DNA from: Cherax quadricarinatus
Taxonomy: Eukaryota > Arthropoda > Malacostraca > Decapoda > Parastacidae
NCBI RefSeq assembly: GCF_038502225.1
Contig: NC_091301.1
Span: 19,192,347 to 19,256,346, forward strand
Direction of reading: 5' to 3'
Length of the DNA stretch: 64,000 nucleotides
In this document: piece by piece, positions 1-10,336 of the stretch
How the letters are laid out: every line of letters begins with the position of its first letter
How positions within the stretch are numbered: the first letter of the stretch is position 1
Notes under the pieces: model-generated
What the model was told of the DNA's origin: nothing
Databases searched by the model: none
What the model saw: only the letters and a program-made list of their open reading frames with translations
Translations under genes and position numbers: made by a program

Positions 1-255
1 ATCGACTAACGCCAAATTCGTCTAATGGTGCTCTTTGGCGTCAAAAAATTGGCTCTACCAACGGCGAAAAACTCATCTAACAGCTTTCGTCCCGAACGTG
101 TCCATGCAGCCGGAGCGTGGCCTGATTTGGCCCAGCCACTCCAAGACTCAGTGTGCCATTGTTTACAAGCTGTTGCGGTCGATTCCACGTGTACCTGTGA
201 TATATTTTGTATTATTCCAGTGTTTTTAGTGCTTGTAACTGCTAAATAAGCCACC

Positions 256-3065
256 ATGGGCCCCAAGAAAGCTTCTAGTGCCAAGCCTGTGGTAAAAAGG
301 GTGAGAATTACAATGGAAATGAAGAAAGAGATCATTAACCCTTTGACTGTCACGGCCGTATATTTACGTCTTACGAGGTACCGTGTTTGACGTATATATA
401 CTCATAAATTCTAGCGGCTTCAAATCAAGCAGGAGAAAGCTGGTAGGCCCACATGTGAGAGAATGGGTCTGTGTGGTCAGTGTGCACCATAAAAAAAATC
501 CTGGAGCACACAGTGCATAATGAGAAAAAAAAAACTCTGACCGTTTTTTTTTTAATTAAAATGCCGACTTTGTGGTCTATTTTCGTATAGTATTTATGGT
601 TGTATTCTCGTTTTCTTGGTCTCATTTGATAGAATGGAAAACATATTATAGAAATAGAGGTGATTTTGATTGATTTTACTATAAAAAGAACCTAGAAATG
701 GAGCTCAAAGTAGGGGAAATGTTTGATTTTTGCCAATGTTCAAAAGTAAACAAATGATGCCATTGTCCAATAAATGTCCAACTAGCCATTCTAATATGCA
801 GTCATGAATGGATTGATGTTATTTATACAATTATTACAGTATTGCAGTAGTCTGCATAATAGTAAGTCTTCTATTTTTTGTTTGAATAAAAATTCAAAAT
901 AGAAAGCAAGAGTAATATCAGAGGGGCCTGGAGACATGACTGATGAGCAAAGAAAAATGTTATTTTAGAGCCAGGAATGTCTGCATTGTTCATTCTGGAC
1001 CTTATTTTGAAATTGTCATTTTTTTAGTTTTCGTGAAATTGGCCAAATTGCAAATTTCTGACCACATTATTAGGTTGAAATCGGTAAATGGGCAGTTTCT
1101 TGTACTCAATCGATAGAAAAAATGGAGTTCTAAAGAAATAGCTATGAGTTTGGGCGACTGGAACAATGGAATTAGCCGAAAATAGGGCTCAAAGTGCGCG
1201 AAATCGCCGATTTGTAAACAGCGCCGAGGTCGCTAACTTCGCGAGAACATAATTCCGTCAGTTTTCCATCAAATTTCGTTTTTTTGGTGTCATTACAATC
1301 GGGAAAAGATTCTCTATCATTTCATAAGAAAAAATAATTTTTTTTTTTTAAATTTTGCGACACCAGGAGACACCTCAGGATTGGGGGTTGCGACAGTCAA
1401 AGGGTTAAAAAATATGAAAGTGGAGTTCGTATGTCTGAGTTGGAAAGGCTATATAACAAACCCCATTCAACCATCACTACTATCTTGGCGAACAGAAAGG
1501 CAATCAAGGAAGCTGTTGTTGCGAAAGGTGCAAGTATGTTTTCAAAACGGAGATCGCCAATAATTGAAGAGGTGGAAAGACTGTTGTTGGTGTGGATAAA
1601 CGAAAAACAATTATTAGGAGATAGTGTGTCTCATTCAGTAATATGTGAAAAGGCAAAATATTGATGATATTGATGAATTTAAGGCCAGCAAAGGTTGGCT
1701 TGAGAGATTTAAGAATCGTAGTGGCATACACAGTGTGGTAAGGCATGGTGAGGCTGCCAGTTCGGACAAAAAAGTGGCTGAAAAATATATGCAGGACTTT
1801 AAGGAGTACATAGACACTGAAAACTTAAAACCTAAACAAGTGTTTAATTGTGATGAAACAGGCCTGTTTTGGAAGAAAATGCCAAATAGGACCTACATTA
1901 CTCAGGAGGAAAAGGCACTCCAAGGACATAAGCCTATGTTGTGTAGTAATGCTAGTGGTGATTGCAAAGTGAAGCCTTTATTGGGGTATCACTCTGAAAC
2001 TCCCAGAGTGTTCAAGAAAAACAGTATCGTCAAGGGTAATTTATGTGTGCTGTGGAGATCAAACACTAAGGCATGGGTCACTAGGGAAATTTTCATGGAC
2101 CGGTTTTATGGTGTGTTTCACCCCACTGTGAAAAATTATCTCCTGGAAAAGAAATTGTCACTCAAGTGCCTCCTGGTAATGGACAATGCTCCTGCTCATC
2201 CTTACGGCTTGTAAGAGCAAATTGCAGGGGAGTTTAGCTTCATTAAAGTGAAGTTTTTGCCTCCTAATACAACTCCTCTCCTCCCAGCCCATGGACCAGC
2301 AGGTCATTTCAAACATCAAAAAACTCTACACAAAAGTGTTTCAAAAGTGCTTTGAAGTGACCTCAGACACTGAATTGACCCTAAGAGAGTTTTGGAAAGA
2401 TCACTTCAATATCCTCAGTTGCATAAACCTTATAGGTAAGGCTTGGGAGGGAGTGACTTGCTGGACTTTAAACTCTGCTTGGAGGAAACTGTGGCCACAA
2501 TGTGTACAAGAGAGGGATTTTAAAGGGTTTGGGGCTAACCCTCAGGAGCCTGTGCCAGTTGTGGAAGCTATTGTGTCATTGGGGAAGTCCATGGGGTTGG
2601 AGGTTTGTGGCGAGGATGTGGAAGAGTTGGTGCAGAATGACGACGAAGAACTAACCACTGGAGAGCTGCAAGAGCTTGAGGTGCAACCTCAACAGATCAC
2701 AGCTCAGGAATGTGCTTCAGAGCAGGAGGAAGAGAGACAGAGGAAGTTGCCTTTGTCAAGGATTAAGGAAATGTGTACAATGTTCACAAAGGTGCAAGCA
2801 TTTATGGATAAATTTTATCCTGTCACAGCTGTTGCAAGCCATATTGGCAACATGTACAATGACAAGCCTGTGTCTCATTTTAGGGAAATCCTAAGGGCAC
2901 GTGAGAAACAGAGCTCTCTGGACAGATACGTATTTTGTGCGACAGGGGCCCAGTGACTCTCAAGCTGGTTCTAGTGGCATTAAAAAACCAAGAAGAGAGG
3001 TAACCCCACCAAAAGACTTGGTACCTGAAGTCTTTATGGAATGGGATTCCCCTTCCAAACAATAG
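256..3065 (+). pseudogene. Tigger (TIGD/jerky-like) transposase pseudogene
   Basis: The start is the ATG in CCACCATGG at 256, a good eukaryotic context. The N-terminus (PKKASSAKPVVKR, then KKYESGVRMSELERLYNKPH) is the CENP-B/pogo helix-turn-helix DNA-binding region. A CENP-B-type second domain follows (FKASKGWLERFKNRSGIHSV, near 1680-1735). The DDE nuclease shows CDETGLFW (about 1850), MDNAPAH (about 2180) and PMDQQV (about 2290), the three acidic positions of the Tigger family. The C-terminal tail ends DSPSKQ. Breaks: the MITE after codon 27, a frameshift near 1650 with apparent loss of some sequence, a TAA at 2212-2214, a one-base insertion in the C-run near 2288 just before PMDQ, and a frameshift near 2930. 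Removing the MITE with one TTAA restores the frame across that point, so the MITE is not the only disabling event. No function is expected now. Confidence 0.88.
339..1404 (+). mobile_element. piggyBac-type MITE, copy 1 (1066 bp)
   Basis: Flanked by TTAA at 335-338 and 1405-1408. The terminal inverted repeats are a perfect 13 bp (CCCTTTGACTGTC at 339-351 and its complement at 1392-1404). Two near-palindromes lie at 358-367 (GTATATTTAC) and 392-401 (GTATATATAC). There is no transposase frame. The interior is A/T-rich and matches the other ~1.07-kb copies (CTCATTTGATAGAATGGAA near 625). It sits inside the Tigger reading frame. TTAA duplication and CCC ends are the piggyBac signature. Confidence 0.93.
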
Positions 3066-3964
3066 AAAACCTGAATCTTCCCTGCTGCTGGTGCATCACT
3101 CATCAACAACTCCACAATAAAGGTAAGCGGCATTTAATTATTGTTTATTTTGCATGTACCATTCGTTTCTGTGTAGGGAAATGTATATTTCATGTAAAAA
3201 AAAATTATTTGTTTAATACTTTTGGGTGTCTGGAACAGATTAATTCTATTTCCATTATTTCTTATGGCGAAAATTTATTTGACTAACGGCTAATTCGACT
3301 AAAGGCTAGTTTTCTGGAATGGATTAAAGCCATTGGTCAAGGGTCCACTGTATATACATATATATATACAGTGTAACCTCCACTTATGAGTGCACCCACG
3401 TGAGAGTTCTTCCAGATATACAAGCAGTTGCTCGACTGATTTTTTGCTTCTAGATGCGAGCGAAATTTCCAGATGTGAGTGGGCCTCAAGGGAGGTTCCT
3501 TGATGCTGGTGAGGGGCTCCTGCTCTTGATCTAGGGAACTGGATCTCAGTTGTTTGTTGAACTATCTTATTGAAACTTGGGCAATGTATGATGGAAAGAT
3601 GCTACTTAACAGACACCAAAAATGAAAGAAATCGGACCATAAATAACGGAGTTCACTTCTCAGCCATTAGTTTCCCCTTAGCGGTATATTTTCGTATGTT
3701 TTTTATAGTTGTATTCTCATTTTTTTTTGGTCTCATTTGATAGACTGGAAGTCATACTACAGAGATAGATATGATTTTGATTGGTTTCACGATGAAAAGT
3801 ACTTTGAAATTGAGCTCAAAGTAGCAGAAATGTTCGATTCTTTGGCGATGTTCAAGAGTAAACAAATGATGTCACCTTCCAGTACCTGTCCGATTGGCAC
3901 TGCCCCTCAACCTTCACATATTGGAGAGCTCTTCAACTCGCTAGCAAAAGTGGGAGCAGACATC

Positions 3965-4165
3965 ATGAGGTAGCAGTGACAGACATGAAGTAGCAGTGGC
4001 AGACATCATGAGGTAGCAGTGACAGACAACATGAAGCAGCAGTGGCAGACATCATGAGGTAGCAGTGGCAGACAACATGAAGCAGCAGTGGTAGACAACA
4101 TGAAGCAGCAATGGCGGACATCATGAATCAGCAATGGCAGACAACTTAAAACAGCAGTGGCAAAC
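3965..4165. repeat. 23-bp minisatellite, about 8 degenerate copies
   Basis: Tandem units of the form GCAGCAGTGGCAGACAACAT followed by GAA repeat every 23 bp, with substitutions such as CAACATGAA/CATCATGAG. The unit length is not a multiple of three, so no coding role is implied. Confidence 0.85.
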
Positions 4166-4324
4166 CTTGTTGTACCCTATACTATAAGCGAGTTTCCGAA
4201 TGCTACCACGAGATGTCAGTATGTGTCAAAACTACGCTCAGTCCACTCCACTCGTGGTGGAGGGAATTCTCGTGTTTTCCTTACGTTTTGTGCAGTTATT
4301 TTGCAAAATTTCTTGTTTCTAACC

Positions 4325-4495
4325 ATGAGTCCTAAGAAAGCAAATGCAAAGGACAGTGCTGAGAAGAAAAAGAGGATGATTTCCATGGAATTAAAGCAGG
4401 AAATCATAGTTAAACAAACTAGGTGGAGGGTTAAGGATTTGGCCAGGCAGTACCAGCATACCACTTCTAGGATATGTACAATACCAAAGCAGTAG
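4325..4495 (+). pseudogene. Tigger-type transposase N-terminal remnant
   Basis: ATG at 4325 opens MSPKKANAKDSAEKKKRM and continues through a helix-turn-helix-like stretch (ELKQEIIVK, RVKDLARQYQHTTSRICTI) before TAG at 4493-4495. This corresponds to the CENP-B/pogo N-terminal DNA-binding domain only. No nuclease domain follows within this element, and the expected continuation is replaced by non-coding sequence. It differs at many positions from the transposase beginning at 256, consistent with the different terminal repeats of its element. It could in principle encode a 57-residue DNA-binding peptide, but nothing in the sequence shows expression. Confidence 0.6.
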
Positions 4496-4989
4496 TAGTC
4501 AATGACAAAGTGTAACAATTAAGTGTAGCACTAAGAGTGTAGTAATTATAAGTCACTCTGTCTGGGTTTTTTGGGTTATCCTAGGTTCTCTACACATGTA
4601 GTCAGGAGCAGAAATGGCCACTGTGGTGGCTCTTTAAACCCCAACAACAACAATGGCCGGTGCCACGACCACTAGCCACATATGTAATGACATGTATTTT
4701 ATTCATTCTAGTGTATACGTATATCATGTTTCTATGTTATTAATATTGTTTATTATGTCATATTAGATGAATTGTGATAGATAAATAAGCTGTAGAGTTG
4801 ATATTAGGGAAATTATTGAAGTATTTTGTTGTGCCTGGAATTCCACTGGAATGAGTTAATTCCATTTCAGTTAATTTAAAGGAGGAAAATTGACTCTGCA
4901 AACGAGCAAATCCAGATGTGAGCAAGGTCATGGAATGGATTAAACTCGTAAGTAGAGGTTCCACTGTATATATATATAATCCTTAAAAA

Positions 4990-5016
4990 CAAACACACAC
5001 ACACACACACACACAC
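4990..5016. repeat. (AC)n microsatellite
   Basis: Uninterrupted alternating A and C for about 26 bases, next to a TATATA tract. Confidence 0.95.
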
Positions 5017-5040
5017 GTACGTCTGTTCCGAAACTGCTTT

Positions 5041-5400
5041 ATAGCCACATCAGGAGGAAGACAACAGTCAAGGACCAGGTAATCAGGCTGAGGAAAGAAG
5101 GTGGGGAGCTCACAAGATTTCAGGAAGCATTTACAGTGGAGGCAGAAGGGACACTAGGAAGACAAAACAAAGAGGTACACCAACAAGGGATATACCAATG
5201 AGTGTTGGATGAATTACACACAACCTAGGAGGAGGTGAAGAAGCTAAGTGACCTTGATACCTCAAAGGCGGTGGGACCGGACAACATCTCTCCGTGGGTT
5301 CTTAGAGAGGGAGCAGAGACAGTGTGTGTGCCACTAACCACAGTCTTCAACACATTCCTTGAAAGTGAGCAACCTACCTGACATATGGAAGACGGTAAAT
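5041..5400 (+). pseudogene. CR1/Jockey-like LINE reverse transcriptase fragment
   Basis: Plus-strand reading around 5235-5400 gives KKLSDLDTSKAVGPDNISPW, then VLREGAE and a leucine-rich stretch. That is the conserved start of the LINE reverse transcriptase domain (the 'KAxGPDxIxPxxLK' block). The frame is broken soon afterwards (stop before HMEDGK), and the palm motifs (YADD-type) are absent. Sequence upstream to 5041 (QVKDQVIRLRKEG-like reading) is compatible with the region just N-terminal of this block. It is truncated on its 3' side at the junction with a Tigger end near 5400. Which LINE clade is uncertain; CR1 or Jockey are the closest by motif. Confidence 0.6.
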
Positions 5401-5573
5401 GTATACAGTATTTCATGTAAAAAAAATATTTTTTTTTAATACTTTTGGGTGTCTGGAATGAATTAATTGGATTTACATTATTTCTTATGGGGAAAATGAA
5501 TTTGGATATCGTCAAATTTGGCTTTAGTCACACTTTCTAGAACGTGTTAATTACGATAACCGGGGGTCCACTG
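5401..5573 (+). mobile_element. Tigger 3'-end fragment
   Basis: Contains the Tigger tail block TACTTTTGGGTGTCTGGAA near 5440 and ends with CGGGGGTCCACTG at 5573, followed by TA. The left part is missing, so this is a 5'-truncated remnant. Confidence 0.75.
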
Positions 5574-5575
5574 TA

Positions 5576-5901
5576 TAGGCTTCTGGCCATCTTCTTGTCA
5601 TCAGTATCAAAGTTGGGAAACTACTCTCTCCCATCTTCAGCCACACTCATCTTACTCACGGGTATCTCATGGAGAGGTACCCTGTTCCATTGTGAAAATT
5701 ATCAGGCACCAGTTTCTGTTAGCCATATTCTGTTGGACTGCCCACTCTGTCAATGAGCATGCAGAATTTACCTCCAACGTTGTCACCGCTCTACTGCCCT
5801 TACTTTACCTTCCCTTCTTGCTGATGGACCCTCCTTTAACCCAGACTCTCTCATTGACTTTTTGACAGCAACTGATTTACTGCACAAACTGTGATGATGA
5901 T
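5576..5901 (+). pseudogene. I-group LINE ORF2 3' end fragment
   Basis: Matches the last ~105 codons of the LINE ORF2 at 29307-33009, read on the plus strand with interruptions: a region equivalent to HGYLMERHPV, then VSVSHILLDCPL and a terminal stop TGA at 5892-5894. It is 5' truncated at a Tigger terminus. The 3' untranslated part is displaced to 7293-7505 by an insertion after TGATGATGA. Frame breaks (for example where the zinc-knuckle cysteines should be) make it non-functional. Confidence 0.8.
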
Positions 5902-7292
5902 GAATTAGACACACGTGCAACGCTTGGGTATCTTTAATGAGAAAACGTTTCGCCACACAGTGGCTTCATCAGTCCATACAAAGGAGAATGGTGAAGAACA
6001 GGAGGAGTTTGAGGTAATCAGTCCCTCAGCTTTGAGTCGATGTAGTCAGTCCATCAATCTTGAAAAGTTAATAAATTAGACACATGTGCAACACTTGGGT
6101 ATCTTTAATAACTTATGAAGCCACTGTGTGGCGAAATGTTTCTTCATTAACCCTTTCAGGGTTTCGGCCGTACTAGTACGGCTTACGTGCCAGGTTCCTT
6201 GATGTACTAGTGCTCATAAATTCTAGCGCCTTCAAATCTAATGAGAGAAAGCTGGTAGGCCTACATATGAAAGAATGGGTCTACATGGTCAGTGTGCGCA
6301 GTATAAAAAAAATCCTGCAGCACACAGTGCGTAACGAGAAAAAAAACTTTGACCGTATTTTTGGATTAAAACAGCGACTTTGCACTGTATTTTCATATGG
6401 TATTTATTGTTGTATTCTAGTTTTCCTGGTCTCACTTGATAGAATGGAAGACATATTACAGAAATTGAGATGATTTTGACTGGTTTTACAATGAAAAGTA
6501 CCTTGAAATTGAGCTCAAAGTAGCAGAAATGTTCGATTTTTACCAAAGCTCAAAAGTAAACAAATCATGCTAAGCATCCAATACACATCAACTGGTGACT
6601 AATATTCTTTCACAAGTGCGCCGATATTATTTATACCATTTCTACACTAATGCAGTAGTCTGCATAACAGTAAATCATCTATTTTTTGTGAGAATAAAAA
6701 TTCAAAATGGAAAGCAAAAGAATGTAAGAGGGGCGTGGGGATGTGACTAATGAACAGAGGAAATGTTATTTTAGTGCCAGGAATGTCTTTCTTGTTTATT
6801 CTGGACCCTATTTGGAAATTGGCATCTTTTGAAATTTGTGTGAAATTGGCAAAATTGCTAAATTCTGACCACTGTATTGGATAGTTGAAATCGGTAAATA
6901 GGTGGTTTCTTGTACTCATTCGATAGAAAAAAATGTAGTTCTAGCGAAATAGGTATGATTTTTGTTGACTAGTACACTGGAATTGGCTGAAAATAGGGCT
7001 CAAAGTGGGCAAAATCGCCAATGCGTAAACATCGTCGAGACCACTAAATTCGTGAGAGCATAATTCCTTAAGTTTTCCATCAAATTTCGTACTTTTGGTG
7101 TCATTATGATCGGGAAAAGATTCTCTATCTTTTCATAAGAAAAATAATTTTTTTTTTTTAGAAATTTGGGGGACCCTGAGAACAAGTCTCTGAGAGGACC
7201 TGTGGACCCTGAAAGGGTTAAAGATATCCAAGTGTTGCATGTGTGTCTAATTTATCAACTTGTCGGTTCTGTGAACTATTCATCTACATATC
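5902..7292 (+). mobile_element. Element with ~70-bp terminal inverted repeats, split by a MITE
   Basis: Starts ATTAGACACACGTGCAACGC and, after removal of the MITE at 6151-7217, ends near its inverted complement (GTTGCATGTGTGTCTAAT at about 7237), plus a short tail to 7292. The terminal repeats include TGAAGCCACTGTGTGGCGAA. A direct internal copy of the same terminal sequence lies at about 6076-6145. It sits inside a LINE 3'UTR between TGATGATGA and TGATGATAA, a likely target duplication. I do not recognise a coding frame. Penelope-like elements can carry direct or inverted terminal repeats, but this is only a suggestion. Confidence 0.55.
6151..7217 (+). mobile_element. piggyBac-type MITE, copy 2 (1067 bp)
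   Basis: TTAA at 6147-6150 and 7218-7221. The inverted repeats CCCTTTCAGGGT (6151) and ACCCTGAAAGGG (7206-7217) are perfect over 12 bp. Palindromes GTACTAGTAC lie at 6170-6179 and, with one change, at 6204-6213. No coding capacity. Confidence 0.93.
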
Positions 7293-7505
7293 TGATGATA
7301 ATGCCTCTAGCACTCCTCACAGCCCTTTCTACCACAATCTCTTGCTACCCTCTACCCCTGCACTATCCACTGCCCTGCTGCACTCCATGACCTAATAATA
7401 GTCTCTCTCCCTCTTGCTACCCAATACTCTTGCACCCTTTCCTGCCCTGCTGTGCTGTATGACCCTTGTAGGTTTAGCACTTCATTTTTTATTATACTAA
7501 TAATA
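7293..7505 (+). mobile_element. I-group LINE 3'UTR, continuation of 5576-5901
   Basis: Matches the 3'UTR after the LINE stop codons at 33009 and about 47145 (CCTCACAGCCCTTTCTACC, the CTGTATG(A/G)CCCTTGTAGG block, GTTTAGC, then an AT tail). It is separated from its coding part by the element at 5902-7292. Confidence 0.8.
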
Positions 7506-7617
7506 TAGAAAAGTCCCTTGTTATGCAAGACATTTTGGGCAGCCTTAAAACTAACTTATAATTACTAGATAATGAGACATATGGTACATGAGAATAAGAA
7601 TACATACTTAGTTTATA

Positions 7618-8604
7618 CAGTGGACCCCTGCCTTACGATGGCATTACGTTACGTTAAATCCGCCATACGATACATTTTAACGCAAAAATTTTTGCCTCGC
7701 CTCACGCTAAAAAACTCGCCTCACACGATTCGTTTGGGACGCGTCCCATGTGTGGCCTCAGCGCCAGTGTTTACAAGCCAGCCAGTGCAGTCGCATCCAT
7801 GCATACATTTGGTACATTTCACCTTATCCCAGTGTTTTTTGTGCTTGTAAATGCAAAATAAGTCACCATGGGCCCCAAGTAAGCTTCTAGTGCCAACCTT
7901 GTGGTAAAAAGGGTGAGAACTAGTATGGAAATTAAGAAAGATTTTGAAGGGTTTGGGGCTAACCCTGAGAAGCCTATGCCAGTTCTGGAATCCATTGTGC
8001 CTACTTCAAAGATTAAGGAAATGTGTGCAAAGTGGGTTGAACTGCAAACCTTTATGGATGAAAAGCACCCTAACACAGCTATTGCAAGCCGTGCTGGTGA
8101 CTATTACACTGACAATGTTGTGGCCCATTTTAGGCAAATCTTAAAGGAACGGGAGGTACAGAGCTCTATGGACAGATTTGTTGTGCAACAGAGGTCCAGT
8201 GACTCTCAAGCTGGTCCTAGTGGCATTAAAAGAAGAAGGGAAGTAACCCCGGAAAAGGACTTGATACCTCAAGTCATAATGGAAGGGGATTCCCCTTCTA
8301 AACAATAACAACTTCCACACTCTCCCCTCTTCCCATCCCATCAGTCATCACTAGATCTTCAATAAAGGTGTCATGTATTCTATTCTTAGTAGAGTATTAA
8401 TTGTGCATGTCTTCTTAAGTTTGTGTGTATTAAAATTAATATTTCATGTGGTAAAAAAAAAAAAATTTCAGACTTTTGGGTGTCTTGCACTGATTAATTT
8501 GATTTCCATTATTTCTTATGGGGAAAATTAATTCGCCTTACGATAATTTTGGCTCACAATGAGCTCTCAGGAATGGATTAATATCGTAAGGCGGGGGTCC
8601 ACTG
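7618..8604 (+). mobile_element. Internally deleted Tigger element, copy 2
   Basis: Ends CAGTGGACCCCTGCCTTACG (7618) and CGTAAGGCGGGGGTCCACTG (8604), one mismatch between the inverted repeats, flanked by TA at 7616-7617 and 8605-8606. The catalytic part of the transposase is deleted, leaving N- and C-terminal coding segments fused. Confidence 0.92.
7868..8308 (+). pseudogene. Tigger transposase, N- and C-terminal segments fused by deletion
   Basis: The ATG at 7868 (CACCATGGG context) is followed after four codons by TAA where related copies have a lysine codon. After that the frame runs open from about 7883 to the TAA at 8306-8308. The first part (VVKRVRTSMEIKK) is the start of the DNA-binding domain. 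It passes directly into the C-terminal region (FEGFGANPEKPMPVLESIVP, then IKEMCAKWVELQTFMDEKHP) and ends DSPSKQ. Both the helix-turn-helix recognition part and the whole DDE nuclease are missing. The deletion is in frame, so the tail remains an open frame of about 135 codons, but with the early stop it has no evident start. Confidence 0.7.
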
Positions 8605-8820
8605 TACTGTATTGAAGGACAAGGATTTGGTAAAGAATTGTAGATTTAATATTTACTCTTGTTGCAGTCTCCCACCCCGACGTCTGGAACACATTCTGTA
8701 CCGTCTCCCTCCCTTCCTCACATTCATCTCCATTATTATATTCATGGGGAAGTGCTAAACCCTTAGGGATTATACAGCACCAGTGGGTGGGAGGGTATAA
8801 AAGGAATTCAGACTTAATTC

Positions 8821-8906
8821 GGGGAATTGGAACACAGATCCAATTCCCCAGATCAAGAGCCCCTCACCAGCATCAAGGAACCTCCCTTGATGCTGGTGAG
8901 GGGCTC
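8821..8906. repeat. Two consecutive perfect hairpins
   Basis: GGGGAATTGG (8821-8830) pairs with CCAATTCCCC (8840-8849). GAGCCCCTCACCAGCATCAA plus GG (8857-8878) pairs perfectly with 8885-8906 across a 6-base loop. The second arm's sequence also occurs near 3500-3520 inside the second Tigger-like element. Confidence 0.85.
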
Positions 8907-9073
8907 TATTTAAAATCTTTTCATCATCCTGTCTTGTCTCCAGGCTGAGGCCCAACCACATTCACCGACCATTGTACGTGTACTGTTTTCAAAATTTTTT
9001 TGCAACTCATAACTAAATTCCTGTATGAGAGTAAATTGTAACTCAAGACCATTTGTAATTCAAGGGACCACTG
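8907..9073 (+). mobile_element. Tigger-like right-end remnant
   Basis: Ends TTCAAGGGACCACTG at 9073 followed by TA, the complement of a CAGTGGTCCCTTGAA-type terminus. No matching left terminus is found upstream, so the left boundary is uncertain. Confidence 0.45.
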
Positions 9074-9076
9074 TAT

Positions 9077-9440
9077 TATTATTACTGTTATTATTTATAT
9101 AGATTGTGGAATTGAATGCAGCTCCTTACAGATTTTTGTTTGTAAAACAAAACTAGATATCATGTTGAAAGTACAAACTACAATACTGTATATGAAAGTC
9201 ATACAGTTCATTATTGTATATATTTTGGAGTTTACTGTAGTTATGTTCTGCAGCTTTGTTTATTTGATATAGTACCTGTGTAATCACATGAAACTATAGA
9301 GATTTCCCAAGAACACAGAGAAGAATTTATAGTATGAAATCACTTAACTACTCTGTTAATTACAATGAATGAAGTATTGACGGTAAATGAAGATTATCTT
9401 GCGAATGATTTGAATGCTTATACAGTATATTAATCCATAA
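9077..9440. other. AT-rich stretch with no recognisable feature
   Basis: No reading frame of interest, no inverted termini and no clear match to the repeat families of this window. Confidence 0.5.
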
Positions 9441-9545
9441 GCTATTTACAGTGTGCACAGGGGACCAGTTTGTGTATGATATAAATAGGAAACCAATTTA
9501 TGTACAGTATTATGTACTTGTATGCAGTGGACCACTTTCTTTATG
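9441..9545. repeat. Degenerate ~45-bp tandem repeat, left part
   Basis: Units resembling GTACTTATGCAGGGACCAGT with TTTGCATA-type ends occur here and continue at 10337-10440. The RTE fragment 9558-10324 was inserted between the two parts. Confidence 0.5.
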
Positions 9546-9557
9546 ATGTACTAATAT

Positions 9558-10324
9558 TTTTTTTTATTTTTTTATTATCACACTGGCTGATTCCCACCAA
9601 GGCAGGGTGGCCCGAAAAAGAAAAACTTTCACCATCATTCACTCCATCACTGTCTTGCCAGAAGGGTGCTTTACACTACTGTTTTTTAAACTGCAACATT
9701 AACACCCCTCCTTCAGAGTGCAGGCACTGCACTTCCCATCTCCAGGACTCAAGTCCGGCCTGCTGGTTTCCCTGAACCCCTTCATAAATGTTACTTTGCT
9801 CACACTCCAACAGCACGTCAAGTATTAAAAACCATTTGTCTCCATTCACTCCTATCAAACATGCTCACGCATGCCTGCTGGAAGTCCAAGCCCCTCGCAC
9901 ACAAAACCTCCTTTACCCCCTCCCTCCAACCTTTCCTAGGCCGACCCCTACCCCGCCTTCCTTCCACTACAGACTGATACACTCTTGAAGTTATTCTGTT
10001 TCGCTCCATTCTCTCCACATGTCCGAACCACCTCAACAACCCTTCCTCAGCCCTCTGGACAACAGTTTTGGTAATCCCGCACCTCCTCCTAACTTCCAAA
10101 CTACAAATTCTCTGCATTATATTCACACCACACATTGCTCTCAGACATGACATCTCCACTACCTCCAGCCTTCTCCTCGCTGCAACATTCATCACCCATG
10201 CTTCACACCCATATAAGAGCGTTGGTAAAACTATACTCTCATACATTCCTCTCTCTGCCTCCAAGGACAAAGTTCTTTGTCTCCAGAGACTCCTAAGTGC
10301 ACCACTCACCCTTTTCCCCTCATC
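9558..10324 (-). mobile_element. RTE-clade LINE, 5'-truncated copy with 12-bp target duplication
   Basis: Flanked by ATGTACTAATAT at 9546-9557 and 10325-10336. The T-rich left end (the poly(A) side on the minus strand) and the missing 5' part are typical of target-primed reverse transcription. It matches the left half of the longer RTE copy at 47842-52886. Confidence 0.9.
9818..10324 (-). pseudogene. RTE ORF2 C-terminal fragment
   Basis: The minus-strand frame reads GALRSLWRQRTLSLEAERGM, then YESIVLPTLLYGCEAW, RAMCGVN and a basic C-terminus (WFGHVERMERNR, RGRGRPRKGWREGV). This is the thumb and C-terminal region that follows the reverse transcriptase palm in RTE elements, including the HVxRM and GRPxxxW blocks. 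The catalytic palm (motifs A to C) is absent through 5' truncation. The surviving frame is open up to the stop at 9818-9820. The same region occurs at 34951-35536 and at the start of the minus-strand gene near 49840-50100. Confidence 0.8.
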
Positions 10325-10336
10325 ATGTACTAATAT

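Larger units (their letters stand above)
1..3350 (+). mobile_element. Tigger/pogo-type DNA transposon, left end cut off by window
   Basis: The right terminus is visible: GGGTCCACTG ends at 3350 and is followed by the TA target dinucleotide (3351-3352). The first bases of the window (CGACTAACG...) mirror the inner part of that right terminus, so only a few bases of the left inverted repeat are missing. The element carries a broken transposase gene and is interrupted at a TTAA by a piggyBac-type MITE (339-1404). Its 3' non-coding part (3066-3350) contains the TTTTGGGTGTCTGGAAC block found in all Tigger copies of this window. Family assignment rests on the encoded protein and on TA duplication with CAGTGG-type ends. 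Confidence 0.9.
3369..4966 (+). mobile_element. Tigger-like non-autonomous element, second family
   Basis: Begins CAGTGTAACCTCCACTTATG at 3369 and ends with GTAAGTAGAGGTTCCACTG at 4966, flanked by TA in a TATATA context. The two ends are imperfect inverted repeats. Inside are piggyBac-MITE-like sequence (about 3680-3880) without MITE termini, a 23-bp minisatellite, and a short N-terminal transposase remnant. The mixture suggests capture of foreign sequence or loss of the captured element's ends. Confidence 0.75.

Noticed and set aside
7166..7390. Short plus-strand frame across the MITE end and LINE 3'UTR
   Set aside because: It spans a transposon junction and has no homology or codon signal.
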